A program made the position numbers and the translations under genes. A stretch of 64,000 bases of DNA from Haloterrigena alkaliphila (GTDB taxonomy: Archaea; Halobacteriota; Halobacteria; Halobacteriales; Natrialbaceae). The DNA lies in contig NZ_CP071462.1 of assembly GCF_017352155.2 (NCBI RefSeq), positions 2,604,001-2,668,000 of the forward strand. Reading direction: 5' to 3'. Position 1 is the first letter of the stretch, and each line of letters opens with the position of its first letter. Positions 51,038 through 59,930 of this stretch are shown here, piece by piece. The notes beneath the pieces were generated by a model. It was not told the origin of the DNA. It searched no databases and worked only from the letters and a program-made list of their open reading frames with translations.

Positions 51038-51295
51038 ATGGGCCGAGACGTCCACCTCAACGACATCGAGCCGGTGCTCGAGGAACTCGACTATCCGATC
51101 GCTCGGGACGCGGCTGCAGAGCGCTACGACGACGTGACGCTGATCCTCGCGGAGGGCGAGCAGAACCTCGGCGACCTCGTCGCCGAGTCGGGCGGCGACG
51201 AGTTTTCGTCGGTCGACGATCTGGAGTCGGAAGTGTTCAACCTGCTCCCCCGACGCGCCGTCGGCGAGCCCTACCAGTCCGAGGGCGAAGGATAG
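51038..51295 (+). CDS. DUF5789 family small protein
   Basis: An 85-aa protein from MGRDVHLNDIEPVLEELDYP. The pattern PIARDAAAERYDDVTLILAE then GEQNLGDLV matches DUF5789, a compact haloarchaeal family of unknown role, often with HTH-like features. It abuts, tail to tail, the squalene synthase gene (0 bp). Confidence 0.75.
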   Translation: MGRDVHLNDIEPVLEELDYPIARDAAAERYDDVTLILAEGEQNLGDLVAESGGDEFSSVDDLESEVFNLLPRRAVGEPYQSEGEG

Positions 51296-52342
51296 TCACT
51301 GGTGTAGCGGCTTCTCCGACATCTCCTTGCGGAGGTCCGCCAGGTGCGACCGCGGCACTCCCTCCTCGAACGTCTGGAGGAGCGCGTAGACCTCCTCGCG
51401 GGAGACCTTCACGTCGCCTTCGCGGATGACGTCTTCCGGTCGCTCGCGGAGTTCGCGCATCGTTCCGACCGCCAGCAGGTAGGGGATCGCCCACGCCGAG
51501 AGCCGGTTTCCGTGGGTCTCGGGGACGACCTCGAGGTAGCGCTGGGCGTCGTCGAGGTACGTCTCGGCTCGGCCGGTCACCCGCTTGATGACGTTCGTGA
51601 CGCCGCGGTGGCTGGTCTCGTCGGTGACGGCGTCGACGTCGACGTCCTCGTCTTCGAGCCACTCGGCGGGTAGGTAGACGTTGTTCTCCTCCCGGTAGTC
51701 CGAGGAGACGTCTTTGGCGATGTTGACCAGTTGCAAGAGCAGGGCGAACGAACGGGCGTTCTGTTGCATCTCGCGGGCGCGATCCGGGGACGCGCCGCGA
51801 GCGACCAGTCCCGTGATGAGCGTCCCGACGGTGCCGGCGGCGTACCAGCAGTACTCCTCGAGTTCTTCGAGTGTCTGAAGACGGAGACCGCCCTCGCTGG
51901 CGTAGCGGTCGGTGAACATCGCCATCCCGTCGACGAGTTCCCGGACGGGGTCGCGCATGATCTCGCGGGGGCCCTCCTCGAGGGATTCGAACGTCCGGAC
52001 GATGCGGGGCGTCTGCGCGACGACCTCCCAGTCGTCGGTGCGCTCGTCGGGGAGCCACGGCTCGACGTCGTCCATGAATCCCGAGACGGTCTCGTCCGCG
52101 TCGGGGTCGAGCACGCGGTCGTACGTCGCGAGCAGTTCGGTCTGCGTCGCCGGCGGAATGTGCCCCGCGTCTTCGATCGTGTCTGCGACTCGACAGAGGA
52201 GATACCCCAGACAGATGTGCTTCGCCATCGGTTCCTCGAGTCGGTCGATGGTTATCGAGAACGTCCGCGAAACGCCGTGAACCGCATCGTAACACCACTC
52301 GAGGTCGGCGTCGGTCTGTGATCCGGACTGGCCCGTGGTCAT
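51296..52342 (-). CDS. Squalene/phytoene synthase family, likely squalene synthase
   Basis: A 348-aa enzyme. The first Asp-rich motif is VADTIEDAG (DxxED type, as in squalene synthases), the second is NIAKDVSSDYREENN, and EEYCWYAAGTVGTLITGL matches the YCxxxAGxVG signature. It joins two farnesyl-diphosphate molecules to squalene, a membrane lipid abundant in haloarchaea. Phytoene synthase is an alternative, but the DTIED motif and the segment YLPAEWLEDEDV favour squalene synthase. Confidence 0.85.
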   Translation of the reverse strand: MTTGQSGSQTDADLEWCYDAVHGVSRTFSITIDRLEEPMAKHICLGYLLCRVADTIEDAGHIPPATQTELLATYDRVLDPDADETVSGFMDDVEPWLPDERTDDWEVVAQTPRIVRTFESLEEGPREIMRDPVRELVDGMAMFTDRYASEGGLRLQTLEELEEYCWYAAGTVGTLITGLVARGASPDRAREMQQNARSFALLLQLVNIAKDVSSDYREENNVYLPAEWLEDEDVDVDAVTDETSHRGVTNVIKRVTGRAETYLDDAQRYLEVVPETHGNRLSAWAIPYLLAVGTMRELRERPEDVIREGDVKVSREEVYALLQTFEEGVPRSHLADLRKEMSEKPLHQ

Positions 52343-52523
52343 CTACTGCCTGCATTTGGGCGCCAGACCGGAAAAACACCCGGGTCTCGGCGCATTCTTC
52401 CGTCCAGTCGTCGAATTCACTCCCGACATCGAGCCGTCGACCCGGTCTCGAGACGGTAACGCTCGCCCCGACCCGGCGCCTCCCGCCCGAATCCGTAAGC
52501 GCGCCGAGGGCCAACCCGCGGCC

Positions 52524-53165
52524 GTGACCCGAACCGTACTCATCGCCGGCGCGCACGGACAGGTGGGACAGCACGTCACGGAACTGCTCGGCGCGGGCGA
52601 ACACGAGGCGCGAGCGATGGTCCGCGACGAGGACCAGACCGACGAGATGGAATCGCTGGGTGCCGAGCCGGTCGTCGCGGACCTGACCGGGGACGTCGAC
52701 CACGCCGTCGAGGGCTGCGATTCGATCGTCTTCGCCGCCGGTTCCGGCGGTGACGACGTCTTCGGCGTCGACCGCGACGGCGCGATCAATCTGATCGACG
52801 CCGCCGAGGACGCGGGCGTCGATCGGTTCGTCATGCTCAGTTCGATGGGCGCCGACGACCCCGAGTCCGGCCCCGACGCGCTCGAGGACTACCTGACCGC
52901 CAAAGCGGAGGCCGACGAGTACCTCCGGCAGAGCGGTCTGGACCACACCATCGTCCGCCCCGGCGAACTGACGAACGGCTCGGGGACCGGCACGGTCGAA
53001 GTCGGGGACGACATCGGGCTGGACGCCGGCGACATCCCCCGCGAGGACGTCGCCCGAACGCTCGTGGCCGCGCTCGACCACGACGAACTCGTCGGGGAGA
53101 CGTTCGAGCTCCTCTCGGGCGACGAGCCGATTCAGGAAGCGCTCGCGACGATCGCTCCGAACTGA
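52524..53165 (+). CDS. NAD(P)-binding SDR-type protein (YwnB-like)
   Basis: Start at a GTG at 52524, 213 aa. The Rossmann motif VLIAGAHGQVGQHV lies at the N-terminus. RFVMLSSMGADDPESGP and the YLTAKAEADEYLRQSGLDHT segment are typical of small atypical SDRs (NmrA/YwnB-type). These often act as NAD(P)H sensors or flavin/biliverdin-type reductases. It lies divergent from squalene synthase. An upstream GTG in-frame (52335) gives a leader overlapping the promoter and is not used. Confidence 0.82.
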   Translation: MTRTVLIAGAHGQVGQHVTELLGAGEHEARAMVRDEDQTDEMESLGAEPVVADLTGDVDHAVEGCDSIVFAAGSGGDDVFGVDRDGAINLIDAAEDAGVDRFVMLSSMGADDPESGPDALEDYLTAKAEADEYLRQSGLDHTIVRPGELTNGSGTGTVEVGDDIGLDAGDIPREDVARTLVAALDHDELVGETFELLSGDEPIQEALATIAPN

Positions 53166-53328
53166 TCGTCGCTGGTCACCCGTGTCGGCCGTTCCGATTC
53201 GGCGACTGCCGGCGACGCCACTTCGACGTTCGTCGGTCCTCAGCACCCGCACTTATTTCGCACTCCCAGGTCCAGAAACGGCCGCACGGAACGATACCAC
53301 TAACAACGCGGGTCCCGATAGCTCGAGC

Positions 53329-54474
53329 ATGGACTTTTCACTCTCTGCCGAACAGGAACAGATCCGCGAGATGGTCTCGGAGTTCGTCGACGAGGAGGTC
53401 GTCCCGGTCGCCCAGGAGATCGACCACGACGACGAGTTTCCGGCCGACCTCGTGAGCGAGATGGGCGACCTGGGGCTGATGGGGATGCCCTTCCCCGAGG
53501 AGTACGGCGGCGCCGGGCTGGATTACCACTCCTACGCCATCGGCCTCGAGGAAATCTCCCGAGGCTCCGGCGGCCTGGGAACCATCGTCGCCGCCCACAC
53601 CTCGCTGGCGGGGAACATGCTCTACGAGTTCGGCGACGAGTCGCAGAAGGAGGAGTACCTCACGCCGCTGGCCGAGGGGCGAGACATCGGCGCGTTCGCG
53701 CTCTCCGAAGCGGGAGCCGGAAGCGACGTGCCAGCCATGGACACCACCGCAGAGAAGGACGGCGACGAATACGTCGTCAACGGGGGTAAGCTCTGGATCT
53801 CGAACGGCTCCGTGGCCGACACGGTCACGCTGTTCGCCAAGACCGACCCCGAGGCGGGCAACGAGGGCATCACCTCCTTCATCGTTCGGCCCGAGGAGGA
53901 CGACGGTTTCATCGTCGAAGGAACTGAGGAGAAACTCGGCGACAAGGGCTGTCCGACCGCGGAACTCCGGTTCGACGAGATGCGGATCCCTGAATCGCGA
54001 CGGCTCGGCGAGGAGGGCGAGGGCTTCGTCCACGCGCTGAAGACGCTCAACGGCGGCCGCATCACCATCGCGGCTCGGGGCGTCGGCATCGCCCGCGCGG
54101 CCTTCGAGGAGGCCCGCGACTACGCGAACGAACGCGAGCAGTTCGGCCAGCCCATCGGCGAGTTCCAGTCGATCAAGCACAAACTGGCCGACATGGATAC
54201 GAAGATCCAGGCCGCGAAGATGCTGATGCACAAGGCCGCCGACAAGAAGATCCGCGGCGAGAACTACATCAAGGACGCCTCGCAGGCCAAACTCTACGCC
54301 TCCGAAGTGAGCCGCGAGGTCGCCAACGAGGGCATCCAGATCCACGGCGGCTACGGCTACACCAAGGACTTCGCCGCCCAGCGGTTCTACCGCGACGCCA
54401 AACTCAACGAGATCTACGAGGGCACCAGCGAGGTGCTCCGGAACACGATCGGCGACCAGTTGCTCGAGGAATAA
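53329..54474 (+). CDS. Acyl-CoA dehydrogenase
   Basis: A 381-aa enzyme from MDFSLSAEQEQIREMVSEFV. FAD-binding ALSEAGAGSDVPAMD, GGYGYTKDFAAQRFYRDAKL and the catalytic Glu in NEIYEGTSEVLRNTI are all present, as in short/medium-chain acyl-CoA dehydrogenases. It shares the fold with the enzyme at 30421-31563. It probably operates in fatty acid or branched-chain breakdown, with ETF as acceptor. A PadR-like regulator lies convergent just after it. Confidence 0.93.
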   Translation: MDFSLSAEQEQIREMVSEFVDEEVVPVAQEIDHDDEFPADLVSEMGDLGLMGMPFPEEYGGAGLDYHSYAIGLEEISRGSGGLGTIVAAHTSLAGNMLYEFGDESQKEEYLTPLAEGRDIGAFALSEAGAGSDVPAMDTTAEKDGDEYVVNGGKLWISNGSVADTVTLFAKTDPEAGNEGITSFIVRPEEDDGFIVEGTEEKLGDKGCPTAELRFDEMRIPESRRLGEEGEGFVHALKTLNGGRITIAARGVGIARAAFEEARDYANEREQFGQPIGEFQSIKHKLADMDTKIQAAKMLMHKAADKKIRGENYIKDASQAKLYASEVSREVANEGIQIHGGYGYTKDFAAQRFYRDAKLNEIYEGTSEVLRNTIGDQLLEE

Positions 54475-54486
54475 GCCGGCCGTCGA

Positions 54487-54792
54487 TCACCGCTTCGAGC
54501 GATCCGTCTCTCCCTCGAAACAGTCCTGCACCCACTCGTAGTGCTCTCGGACCCGCCGCCGGCCGCCCTCGGTGAGGGCGTAGACGTCGTGGATCCCCGC
54601 CGTTCGCTTCTCGACGAACCCTGCGTCCTCGAGCGCCGACAGCGACCCGTAGAACGACTTCGGATCGAGGTGGTCGTCGTAGTGGGACTCGAGACGGGAC
54701 TTCAGCTGCTGGCTGCGCAGTTCGCCGTCCTCCGCGGCGGCCAGCAGGAAACAGATGTCGCGGCGGCGGCCGCTCCGGAGCCACTTGGTCAT
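54487..54792 (-). CDS. PadR-family winged-helix regulator
   Basis: A 101-aa protein. The PadR wHTH core is visible: FLLAAAEDGELRSQQLKSRL, then DPKSFYGSLSALEDAGFVEK and VYALTEGGRRRVREHYEW. PadR proteins repress target genes and respond to ligands. It is convergent with the acyl-CoA dehydrogenase and next to the DUF3267 gene on the same strand; a regulatory link with either is possible but unproven. Confidence 0.82.
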   Translation of the reverse strand: MTKWLRSGRRRDICFLLAAAEDGELRSQQLKSRLESHYDDHLDPKSFYGSLSALEDAGFVEKRTAGIHDVYALTEGGRRRVREHYEWVQDCFEGETDRSKR

Positions 54793-54858
54793 ATCCCAGT
54801 CGTGGCGTCGCCCCCGCTCGAGCGTTACGGTTTCCCGCTCGAGGGGTCCGGTCGCCGA

Positions 54859-55761
54859 TCACGACTCGGCGAGCGCACGATAGCCCGCGACGACAAGCGC
54901 CCACGCGAGGCCGCCGGCAACCGCGACGGTCAGCAGCGCGAGTCCGCCGATCTCGAGGTGGACCGCTCCAGCGGCGTGGCGTTCGTGGCTGAAGAGCAGC
55001 CAGCGGCCGGCGGGGTCGCCGACCACGACGGTGCCGGAGCCGACGGCAAGCGAGCGAAAGACCGCCGCCGCGAACGCCGTCGAGAGGATCGCGATCGTCC
55101 CCACCGCGCCGGAGACGGCGGGCGCGAGGAGTTGCATTCCCGGGCGTCGCCCGGCGTCGTCCTCGCTCGAGCCGTAGACGCCGAAGCCCTGGCCCGCCCC
55201 GCGAGGGAGGCCGGCCACCCGGACGTCACTGGGGTACTGCAGGAGGACCGCGGCCATCCAGAGGTCGCCGATCGAGCCGGCGGCGTTGGCCGCCAGCGCG
55301 ACGACGACCAGCGGCGAGGGGTAGACGACCATCGCGACGAGGCCGACGGCCGTCAGTCCCAGAAACGGGGCCAGCGTGACGACGAGCATCTGGTTTCGCG
55401 TGTACTCCTCCCGTTCCGACTTCGCGTACGCGTACGGCAGGACGAAGTGGGAGACGCCGACGCCGTACTCGGGATCGTCGCCGTACCGGGCCATGGCGGC
55501 CCCGTGGAGCAGTTCGTGGGGAACGACGACCAGCGCGGCCAGCCCCAGCGAGGCGACGAGCCAGACGCCGACGTCCGGCGGCGAGAAGGCCGGGATGACG
55601 ATCGGCTCGAGCGAGGTCCCCCGAATCACCGCGAGGACGTGACCGAACGCGTAGGCGGCGGCGAAGAAGCCGATCGCGGAGCCGACGACCCACTGGATCG
55701 CGACCGTCCGCGTCCGTCGGAACTGAGCGATCAGTCGGTCGGTAGCGGGCTCCCGGCTCAC
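54859..55761 (-). CDS. DUF3267-type membrane metalloprotease
   Basis: From the GTG at 55761 (300 aa, starting MSREPATDRLIAQFRRTRTV). The zinc motif HELLH (residues 82-86) lies in a membrane segment (LAALVVVPHELLHGAAMARY). Six to seven hydrophobic segments and a NAAGSIGDLWMAAVLLQYP segment (second metal-ligand region) complete the DUF3267 plan, related to site-2-type proteases. It would cut membrane or near-membrane peptides. The GTG start gives a normal polar N-terminus; longer upstream frames run antisense to the next gene. Confidence 0.82.
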   Translation of the reverse strand: MSREPATDRLIAQFRRTRTVAIQWVVGSAIGFFAAAYAFGHVLAVIRGTSLEPIVIPAFSPPDVGVWLVASLGLAALVVVPHELLHGAAMARYGDDPEYGVGVSHFVLPYAYAKSEREEYTRNQMLVVTLAPFLGLTAVGLVAMVVYPSPLVVVALAANAAGSIGDLWMAAVLLQYPSDVRVAGLPRGAGQGFGVYGSSEDDAGRRPGMQLLAPAVSGAVGTIAILSTAFAAAVFRSLAVGSGTVVVGDPAGRWLLFSHERHAAGAVHLEIGGLALLTVAVAGGLAWALVVAGYRALAES

Positions 55762-55890
55762 GGTCGCCTCCTCACAGGGAGCCGAAAAATCGGTACCGAT
55801 TCCGGACGCTCGAGGCGGGGTCGGGTCGTCCCAGTCGTCGGATCCGACGAAACCGATAGTTTCCCGGTCCTCGACCGCCGAGTACCGGCC

Positions 55891-56193
55891 ATGACCGACG
55901 AGCGAACGGCCGCGGCGAACGGCATCGCGGCGCGGTACGACGAGACCGACTCCGAACGACGCCTCGCGTTCGAGGCGATCGACGACACCGCGGCGCCCCG
56001 ATCGGGTGCGACCGCCGCGATCGCACAGAACCGCGAGGGGTACGCCATGCTGAAGGTACGGCCGACGGTCGACGGCGACGAACTCGAGCGCTACTACGGC
56101 TTCGACATGGCGCTGGACCACGCCGCGGAGCTGCTGGGGGTCGCCCCACGCGATCTTCCGATACCCGCGGCGGCCGAAGACATGGGCATGTAA
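55891..56193 (+). CDS. Small hypothetical haloarchaeal protein
   Basis: A 100-aa ORF starting MTDERTAAANGIAARYDETD. It is acidic, with a beta-rich middle (REGYAMLKVRPTVDGDELER) and a helical C-terminus (FDMALDHAAELLGVAPRDLP). It lies divergent from the DUF3267 gene. Not identified with a named family; composition and the conserved-looking ends support a real gene. Confidence 0.7.
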   Translation: MTDERTAAANGIAARYDETDSERRLAFEAIDDTAAPRSGATAAIAQNREGYAMLKVRPTVDGDELERYYGFDMALDHAAELLGVAPRDLPIPAAAEDMGM

Positions 56194-56262
56194 CGGACTT
56201 GGAGGGCTCGAGCTGCCCTCGCTCGTAGTCGACGACGGCTCGCAGCCGACGACCGTCGGCCG

Positions 56263-56613
56263 TCAGAGTATTACCGCGTAGACGAACAGCAGGCAGAAGT
56301 AACAGAGTACCACCGCTCCGAGCGCCAGCAGGCGGAATCGGCGTACGTCGGCATCCTCTTCGCGATAGGCGCGTTCGAACGCGGCGCGTTCGCGATCCGA
56401 GAGCGATGCGGGGTGCTCGAGTCCCCGGTGGAGCGTCTCCAGTCGCTCCTCGTGGAACGGCAGACCGCAGTAGGGGCAGCGCGCGGCCGGTTCGTCGGCT
56501 CCGACGGCGACCGCCGGACGCTCGTCGACCGCCGACGCGCGTTCAGTCGGCGATCCGTCGGCTTCCCGCCGCGGCGAGTCGGCGGACTCCCGTCGCCGGT
56601 CGGATGCGGACAT
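56263..56613 (-). CDS. Zinc-finger plus single TM protein (DUF7410-like)
   Basis: From MSASDRRRESADSPRREADG the protein is 116 aa. A C2H2-like finger CPYCGLPFHEERLETLHRGL then EH (residues about 48-70) is followed by a helix and a C-terminal membrane segment (LLALGAVVLCYFCLLFVYAV). Finger plus terminal TM is a known haloarchaeal layout (DUF7410-like; name tentative). It lies divergent from the heme o synthase gene, which suggests, but does not prove, a role in that pathway. Confidence 0.75.
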   Translation of the reverse strand: MSASDRRRESADSPRREADGSPTERASAVDERPAVAVGADEPAARCPYCGLPFHEERLETLHRGLEHPASLSDRERAAFERAYREEDADVRRFRLLALGAVVLCYFCLLFVYAVIL

Positions 56614-56743
56614 CGGTCGACGATACACCGTCCTCGCTAAAGGATCCTCTCCAACGTCTCAGGTATCGTACCCGTGTCCGTATCGTCGGCCGAGGGCCAT
56701 CGAGTCGGGCGATCCGTTCGCCCGATGGGAAAAAGCGGGAACC

Positions 56744-56750
56744 ATAAATA
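56744..56750 (+). promoter_or_regulatory. TATA-like box for ctaB
   Basis: ATAAATA ends 32 bp before the GTG at 56783. This fits a leaderless or short-leader transcript. Confidence 0.42.
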
Positions 56751-56782
56751 CGCGGAGTCGAACGATCCATACGAGAATAGCC

Positions 56783-58237
56783 GTGGCAACCGAATCCCCG
56801 TCGTTTCCCCGTCCGATCGGCACCCGACAGCGCTTCGCTGCACTGCTCACAGCGACCGCGCTGGGCGTCTACCTCCTGTTGCTCGTCGGTGCCACGACGT
56901 CGCTGACGAACGCGGCCGCGGCGTGTTCGACGTGGCCGACCTGTCACGCCCCGGTCGATCCGCTGAACCAGACGCAACTCGCCGTCGCGTGGGGTCACCG
57001 GATCGCGGCCGTCGTCGTCGGCCTGCTCGTCGCCGCGACGGCCGTCACCGCCGTCCTCGGCGACGTCTCCGGACGCGTGCGGACGACGCTCGTCACCGCG
57101 GCGGTGCTCTACGTCCTGCAGGTCGGCGTCGGCGCCGTCACGGCGCTTTCCGGTCCCGCGGCGATCGTTCCCGGCCTCCACCTCGGCCTCGGCCTCGCCA
57201 TCTTCGGGGCCGTCGTGCTCGCGCTCGCCTGGGACCTCGAACTCGCGACCGGCAGCGAGGACGACACGATGCCGGAGCCCGAACCCCTCGCACCCGATTC
57301 GGCGGCCGGTGTCGAGAACGCCGAGGCCGGTCGCTCCCTTCCCTCCGGCGGCCTCGAGCGCGCTCGATTGACCGCCTTCGCCTATTTCAAGATGATGAAG
57401 CCGCGCCTGATGTGGCTGCTCTGTCTGGTCGCCGCCGCGGGGATGGCGCTGGCCGCCGGGCCCGCGCTGACGCCCGCGACGATCGTCGCCACGCTCGGCG
57501 GCGGCGTCCTCGCCATCGGCGCCTCGGGGACGTTCAACCACGTCCTCGAGCGCGACGTCGATCAGAAGATGTCCCGGACGGCGGATCGGCCGCTGGCGAC
57601 CGACCTGATCCCCGTTCGAAACGCCCTGGCCTTCGGCGGCCTGCTGACGGTCGCCTCGGTCGGCGTCTTCCTGACGATCAACCGGCTGGCCGCCGCGCTC
57701 GGGTTGACGGCGATCGTGTTCTACAGCGTGGTCTACACGGTCGTCCTCAAACCGAACACGGTCCAGAACACGGTCATCGGCGGGATCGCCGGCGCGCTTC
57801 CCGCGCTCATCGGCTGGGCGGCCGTGACCAACGAGATCGGACTGCCGGCGCTCGCGCTGTCGGGCGTGATCTTCCTCTGGACGCCGGCGCACTTCTACAA
57901 CCTCGCGCTGGCGTACAAGGACGATTACGCCCGCGGCGGGTTCCCGATGATGCCCGTCGTCCGCGGGGAGACCGAGACGCGAAAGCAGATCGTCTACTAC
58001 CTCGCGGCGACGCTGGTGTCGACGGTCGCGCTGGCCTGGATCACCGACCTCGGCGCGCTGTACGCCGCGACGGTGGTCGTCTTCGGCGGCATCTTCCTCT
58101 GGACCGCCGTCAGGCTCCACTTCGAGCAGACCGAGGCCGCTGCGTTCCGCTCGTTTCACGCCTCGAACGCCTTCCTCGGGGCCGTCCTCGTCGCGGTGCT
58201 GGTCGACGCGCTCGTGCTGACTGGCGCCCCGTTCTGA
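56783..58237 (+). CDS. ctaB: Heme o synthase with N-terminal CtaA-like domain
   Basis: A 484-aa polytopic protein from a GTG. Residues 1-150 have four hydrophobic segments with CSTWPTCHAPVDPL and WGHRIAAVVVGLL, the pattern of CtaA/COX15 (heme a synthase) halves; His pairs appear in WGHR and GLHLGLG. Residues 195-484 are a UbiA prenyltransferase of the CtaB type, with NHVLERDVDQKMSRTADRPL as the first metal-binding motif and YKDDYARGGFPMMPV as the second. It adds a farnesyl group to heme b to make heme o for terminal oxidases. Both halves on one chain is known for haloarchaea. Confidence 0.9.
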   Translation: MATESPSFPRPIGTRQRFAALLTATALGVYLLLLVGATTSLTNAAAACSTWPTCHAPVDPLNQTQLAVAWGHRIAAVVVGLLVAATAVTAVLGDVSGRVRTTLVTAAVLYVLQVGVGAVTALSGPAAIVPGLHLGLGLAIFGAVVLALAWDLELATGSEDDTMPEPEPLAPDSAAGVENAEAGRSLPSGGLERARLTAFAYFKMMKPRLMWLLCLVAAAGMALAAGPALTPATIVATLGGGVLAIGASGTFNHVLERDVDQKMSRTADRPLATDLIPVRNALAFGGLLTVASVGVFLTINRLAAALGLTAIVFYSVVYTVVLKPNTVQNTVIGGIAGALPALIGWAAVTNEIGLPALALSGVIFLWTPAHFYNLALAYKDDYARGGFPMMPVVRGETETRKQIVYYLAATLVSTVALAWITDLGALYAATVVVFGGIFLWTAVRLHFEQTEAAAFRSFHASNAFLGAVLVAVLVDALVLTGAPF

Positions 58238-58328
58238 TTCGAACGGCCGGGACCATCGCTCGAGTCCCCGTTATTGTGCGTTATTCTTCCAGTGTAGTGG
58301 ACGCCGTACCGCTCCGAACCGACCGGAC

Positions 58329-58442
58329 GGTGCGGTGGCGCGCGCTGGGTCGTGACGAGCCAACAGCGAGTCACGACGCACCGTCGCGCGAGGGATGAGC
58401 GAGCGCAGCGAGCGAATCGGTTGGGGAGGACGTGGGATCCCT
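58329..58442 (+). repeat. Single copy of the interspersed repeat seen at 43835-44382
   Basis: It begins GGTGCGGTGGCGCGCGCTGG and ends with CGCGAGGGATGAGCGAGC, GAGCGAATCGG and TTGGGGAGGA. These match, in the same order, the left arm of the inverted-repeat element 14.5 kb away. It fills the gap between ctaB and the aldo/keto reductase; no gene is present. Confidence 0.7.
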
Positions 58443-58484
58443 AGCCCCCAGTGTGAGCGGCGGTTTCGAGTCGATCAGTAATCC

Positions 58485-59489
58485 TCACTCGTTCGAACTT
58501 CGGGCCGCGTCGATCCGCTCGAACTGCGCTTCGTCGAGATCGATCTCGACCGCGCCGACGTTCTCCTCGAGTTGCTCGGGCGTCCGCGCGCCGACGATCG
58601 GCACGCACGTGAAGCGGTCCTGGTCCATCAGCCAGCGCAGCGAGACCTGCGCCGGCGTGGCGCCGACCTCGTCGGCGACCGACTCGACGGCCTCGAGGAC
58701 GTCCCAGGCCCGCTCGCTGACGTAGTACTCGTCGAACATCTCGTCGAGGCTGCCCCGCGAACCGTCGGGCGCTTCCACCCCGCCGTCTTCGGTGCGGTCG
58801 TACTTGCCGGTGAGGAATCCACCCGCGAGTGGCGAATACGGGCAGACCGCGAGATCCTGATCGGCACAGACGTCGAGGTAGTCGCCCACCTCGTCGTACT
58901 GGACCGCGTTGACCATCGGCTGGGTGACGTCGAACCGCTCGAGTCCCTCGACGTCGCTGGTCCACAGCGCCTTCGTCAGTTGCCACGCGGCCATCGACGA
59001 GGCGCCGAGATAGCGGACTTTTCCCTCGCGGACGAGTTCCGTGAGCGTTTGCATGGTCTCCCAAATCGGCGTGTCCTCGTCCCAGCGGTGGATGTAGTAC
59101 AGATCGAGGTAGTCGGTTCCCAGCCGCTCGAGGGTCCCCTCGATCTGGGCCCGGATGTGCTTGCGCCCCAGCCCGGAGTCGTTCGGACCGGGTTCGCCCC
59201 GGCCGTCGAAGGGGAAGTAGACCTTCGAGGCGATGACGACGTCCTCGCGGTGAACGTCGCGGTCCGCGAGCCACTCGCCGATCCACTCCTCGCTGGTCCC
59301 GTTGGGATCGCCGTAGACGTTGGCCGTATCGATGAAGTTGATGCCCTGCTCCCACGCCGCGTCGAGCAGGTCGTGGGCCTCCTCGCGGTCGGTTTCGACG
59401 GTGCCGCCGCTCTCCTTCGCGAAGCGCCAGGTGCCGAAACAGAGCCTCGAGACGGTCGTGCCCGTGTTGCCGAGCGTGGTGTACTCCAT
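58485..59489 (-). CDS. Aldo/keto reductase
   Basis: From MEYTTLGNTGTTVSRLCFGT the protein is 334 aa. The AKR tetrad is present: Asp in FIDTANVYG, Tyr in the same motif, Lys in VIASKVYF and His in YYIHRWDEDTP. The C-terminal nucleotide site CVPIVGARTPEQLEENVGAV binds NADP(H). It reduces aldehydes or ketones in the cytoplasm; substrate unknown. The upstream Met nine codons earlier is a poor leader. Confidence 0.9.
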   Translation of the reverse strand: MEYTTLGNTGTTVSRLCFGTWRFAKESGGTVETDREEAHDLLDAAWEQGINFIDTANVYGDPNGTSEEWIGEWLADRDVHREDVVIASKVYFPFDGRGEPGPNDSGLGRKHIRAQIEGTLERLGTDYLDLYYIHRWDEDTPIWETMQTLTELVREGKVRYLGASSMAAWQLTKALWTSDVEGLERFDVTQPMVNAVQYDEVGDYLDVCADQDLAVCPYSPLAGGFLTGKYDRTEDGGVEAPDGSRGSLDEMFDEYYVSERAWDVLEAVESVADEVGATPAQVSLRWLMDQDRFTCVPIVGARTPEQLEENVGAVEIDLDEAQFERIDAARSSNE

Positions 59490-59540
59490 GAGCGCGGATT
59501 CGCCCGCGAGCGGCAAAACGGATGGGGAAGCGGCGATCGA

Positions 59541-59930
59541 TCAGTACGTGAGGATCTCGAGGTCGTCGATTCGGTCGAAGTGGGCGACGTTGTTCGTCAC
59601 GATCGGGACGTCGTGGACGAGAGCGGTGGCGGCGATCATCACGTTAGCGTCCTCGATCGGAGCGCCGTCCCGTTGCAGTGTGGCGTTGATCGCTCCGGCA
59701 GTCGTCGCACACTCGCGATCGAACGGGAGTTCTCGAACGTCCGTGAGCAGATTTTCCACTACTGTTCGCTCGTGATCGGACGAATCCGCGAGGTGAATGC
59801 CTTCCCAGAGTTCCATCACTGTGATCGAACTCACTTGTGCAGTACCGCGCTCGTCGACTGTCCGGACAGCTTCTTCGACCGTCTCCTCACCTCGAAGTGT
59901 GTCGATGAGAAACGACGTATCGAGGATCAT
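59541..59930 (-). CDS. vapC: VapC PIN-domain toxin
   Basis: A 129-aa PIN-domain ribonuclease: Asp4 in MILDTSFLID, Glu40 in VMELWEG, Asp94 in EDANVMIAA and Asn113/Asp119 in VTNNVAHFDRI form the acidic metal site. It probably cleaves specific tRNA or rRNA. It overlaps vapB by 4 bp (antitoxin first), the standard operon order. Confidence 0.9.
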   Translation of the reverse strand: MILDTSFLIDTLRGEETVEEAVRTVDERGTAQVSSITVMELWEGIHLADSSDHERTVVENLLTDVRELPFDRECATTAGAINATLQRDGAPIEDANVMIAATALVHDVPIVTNNVAHFDRIDDLEILTY

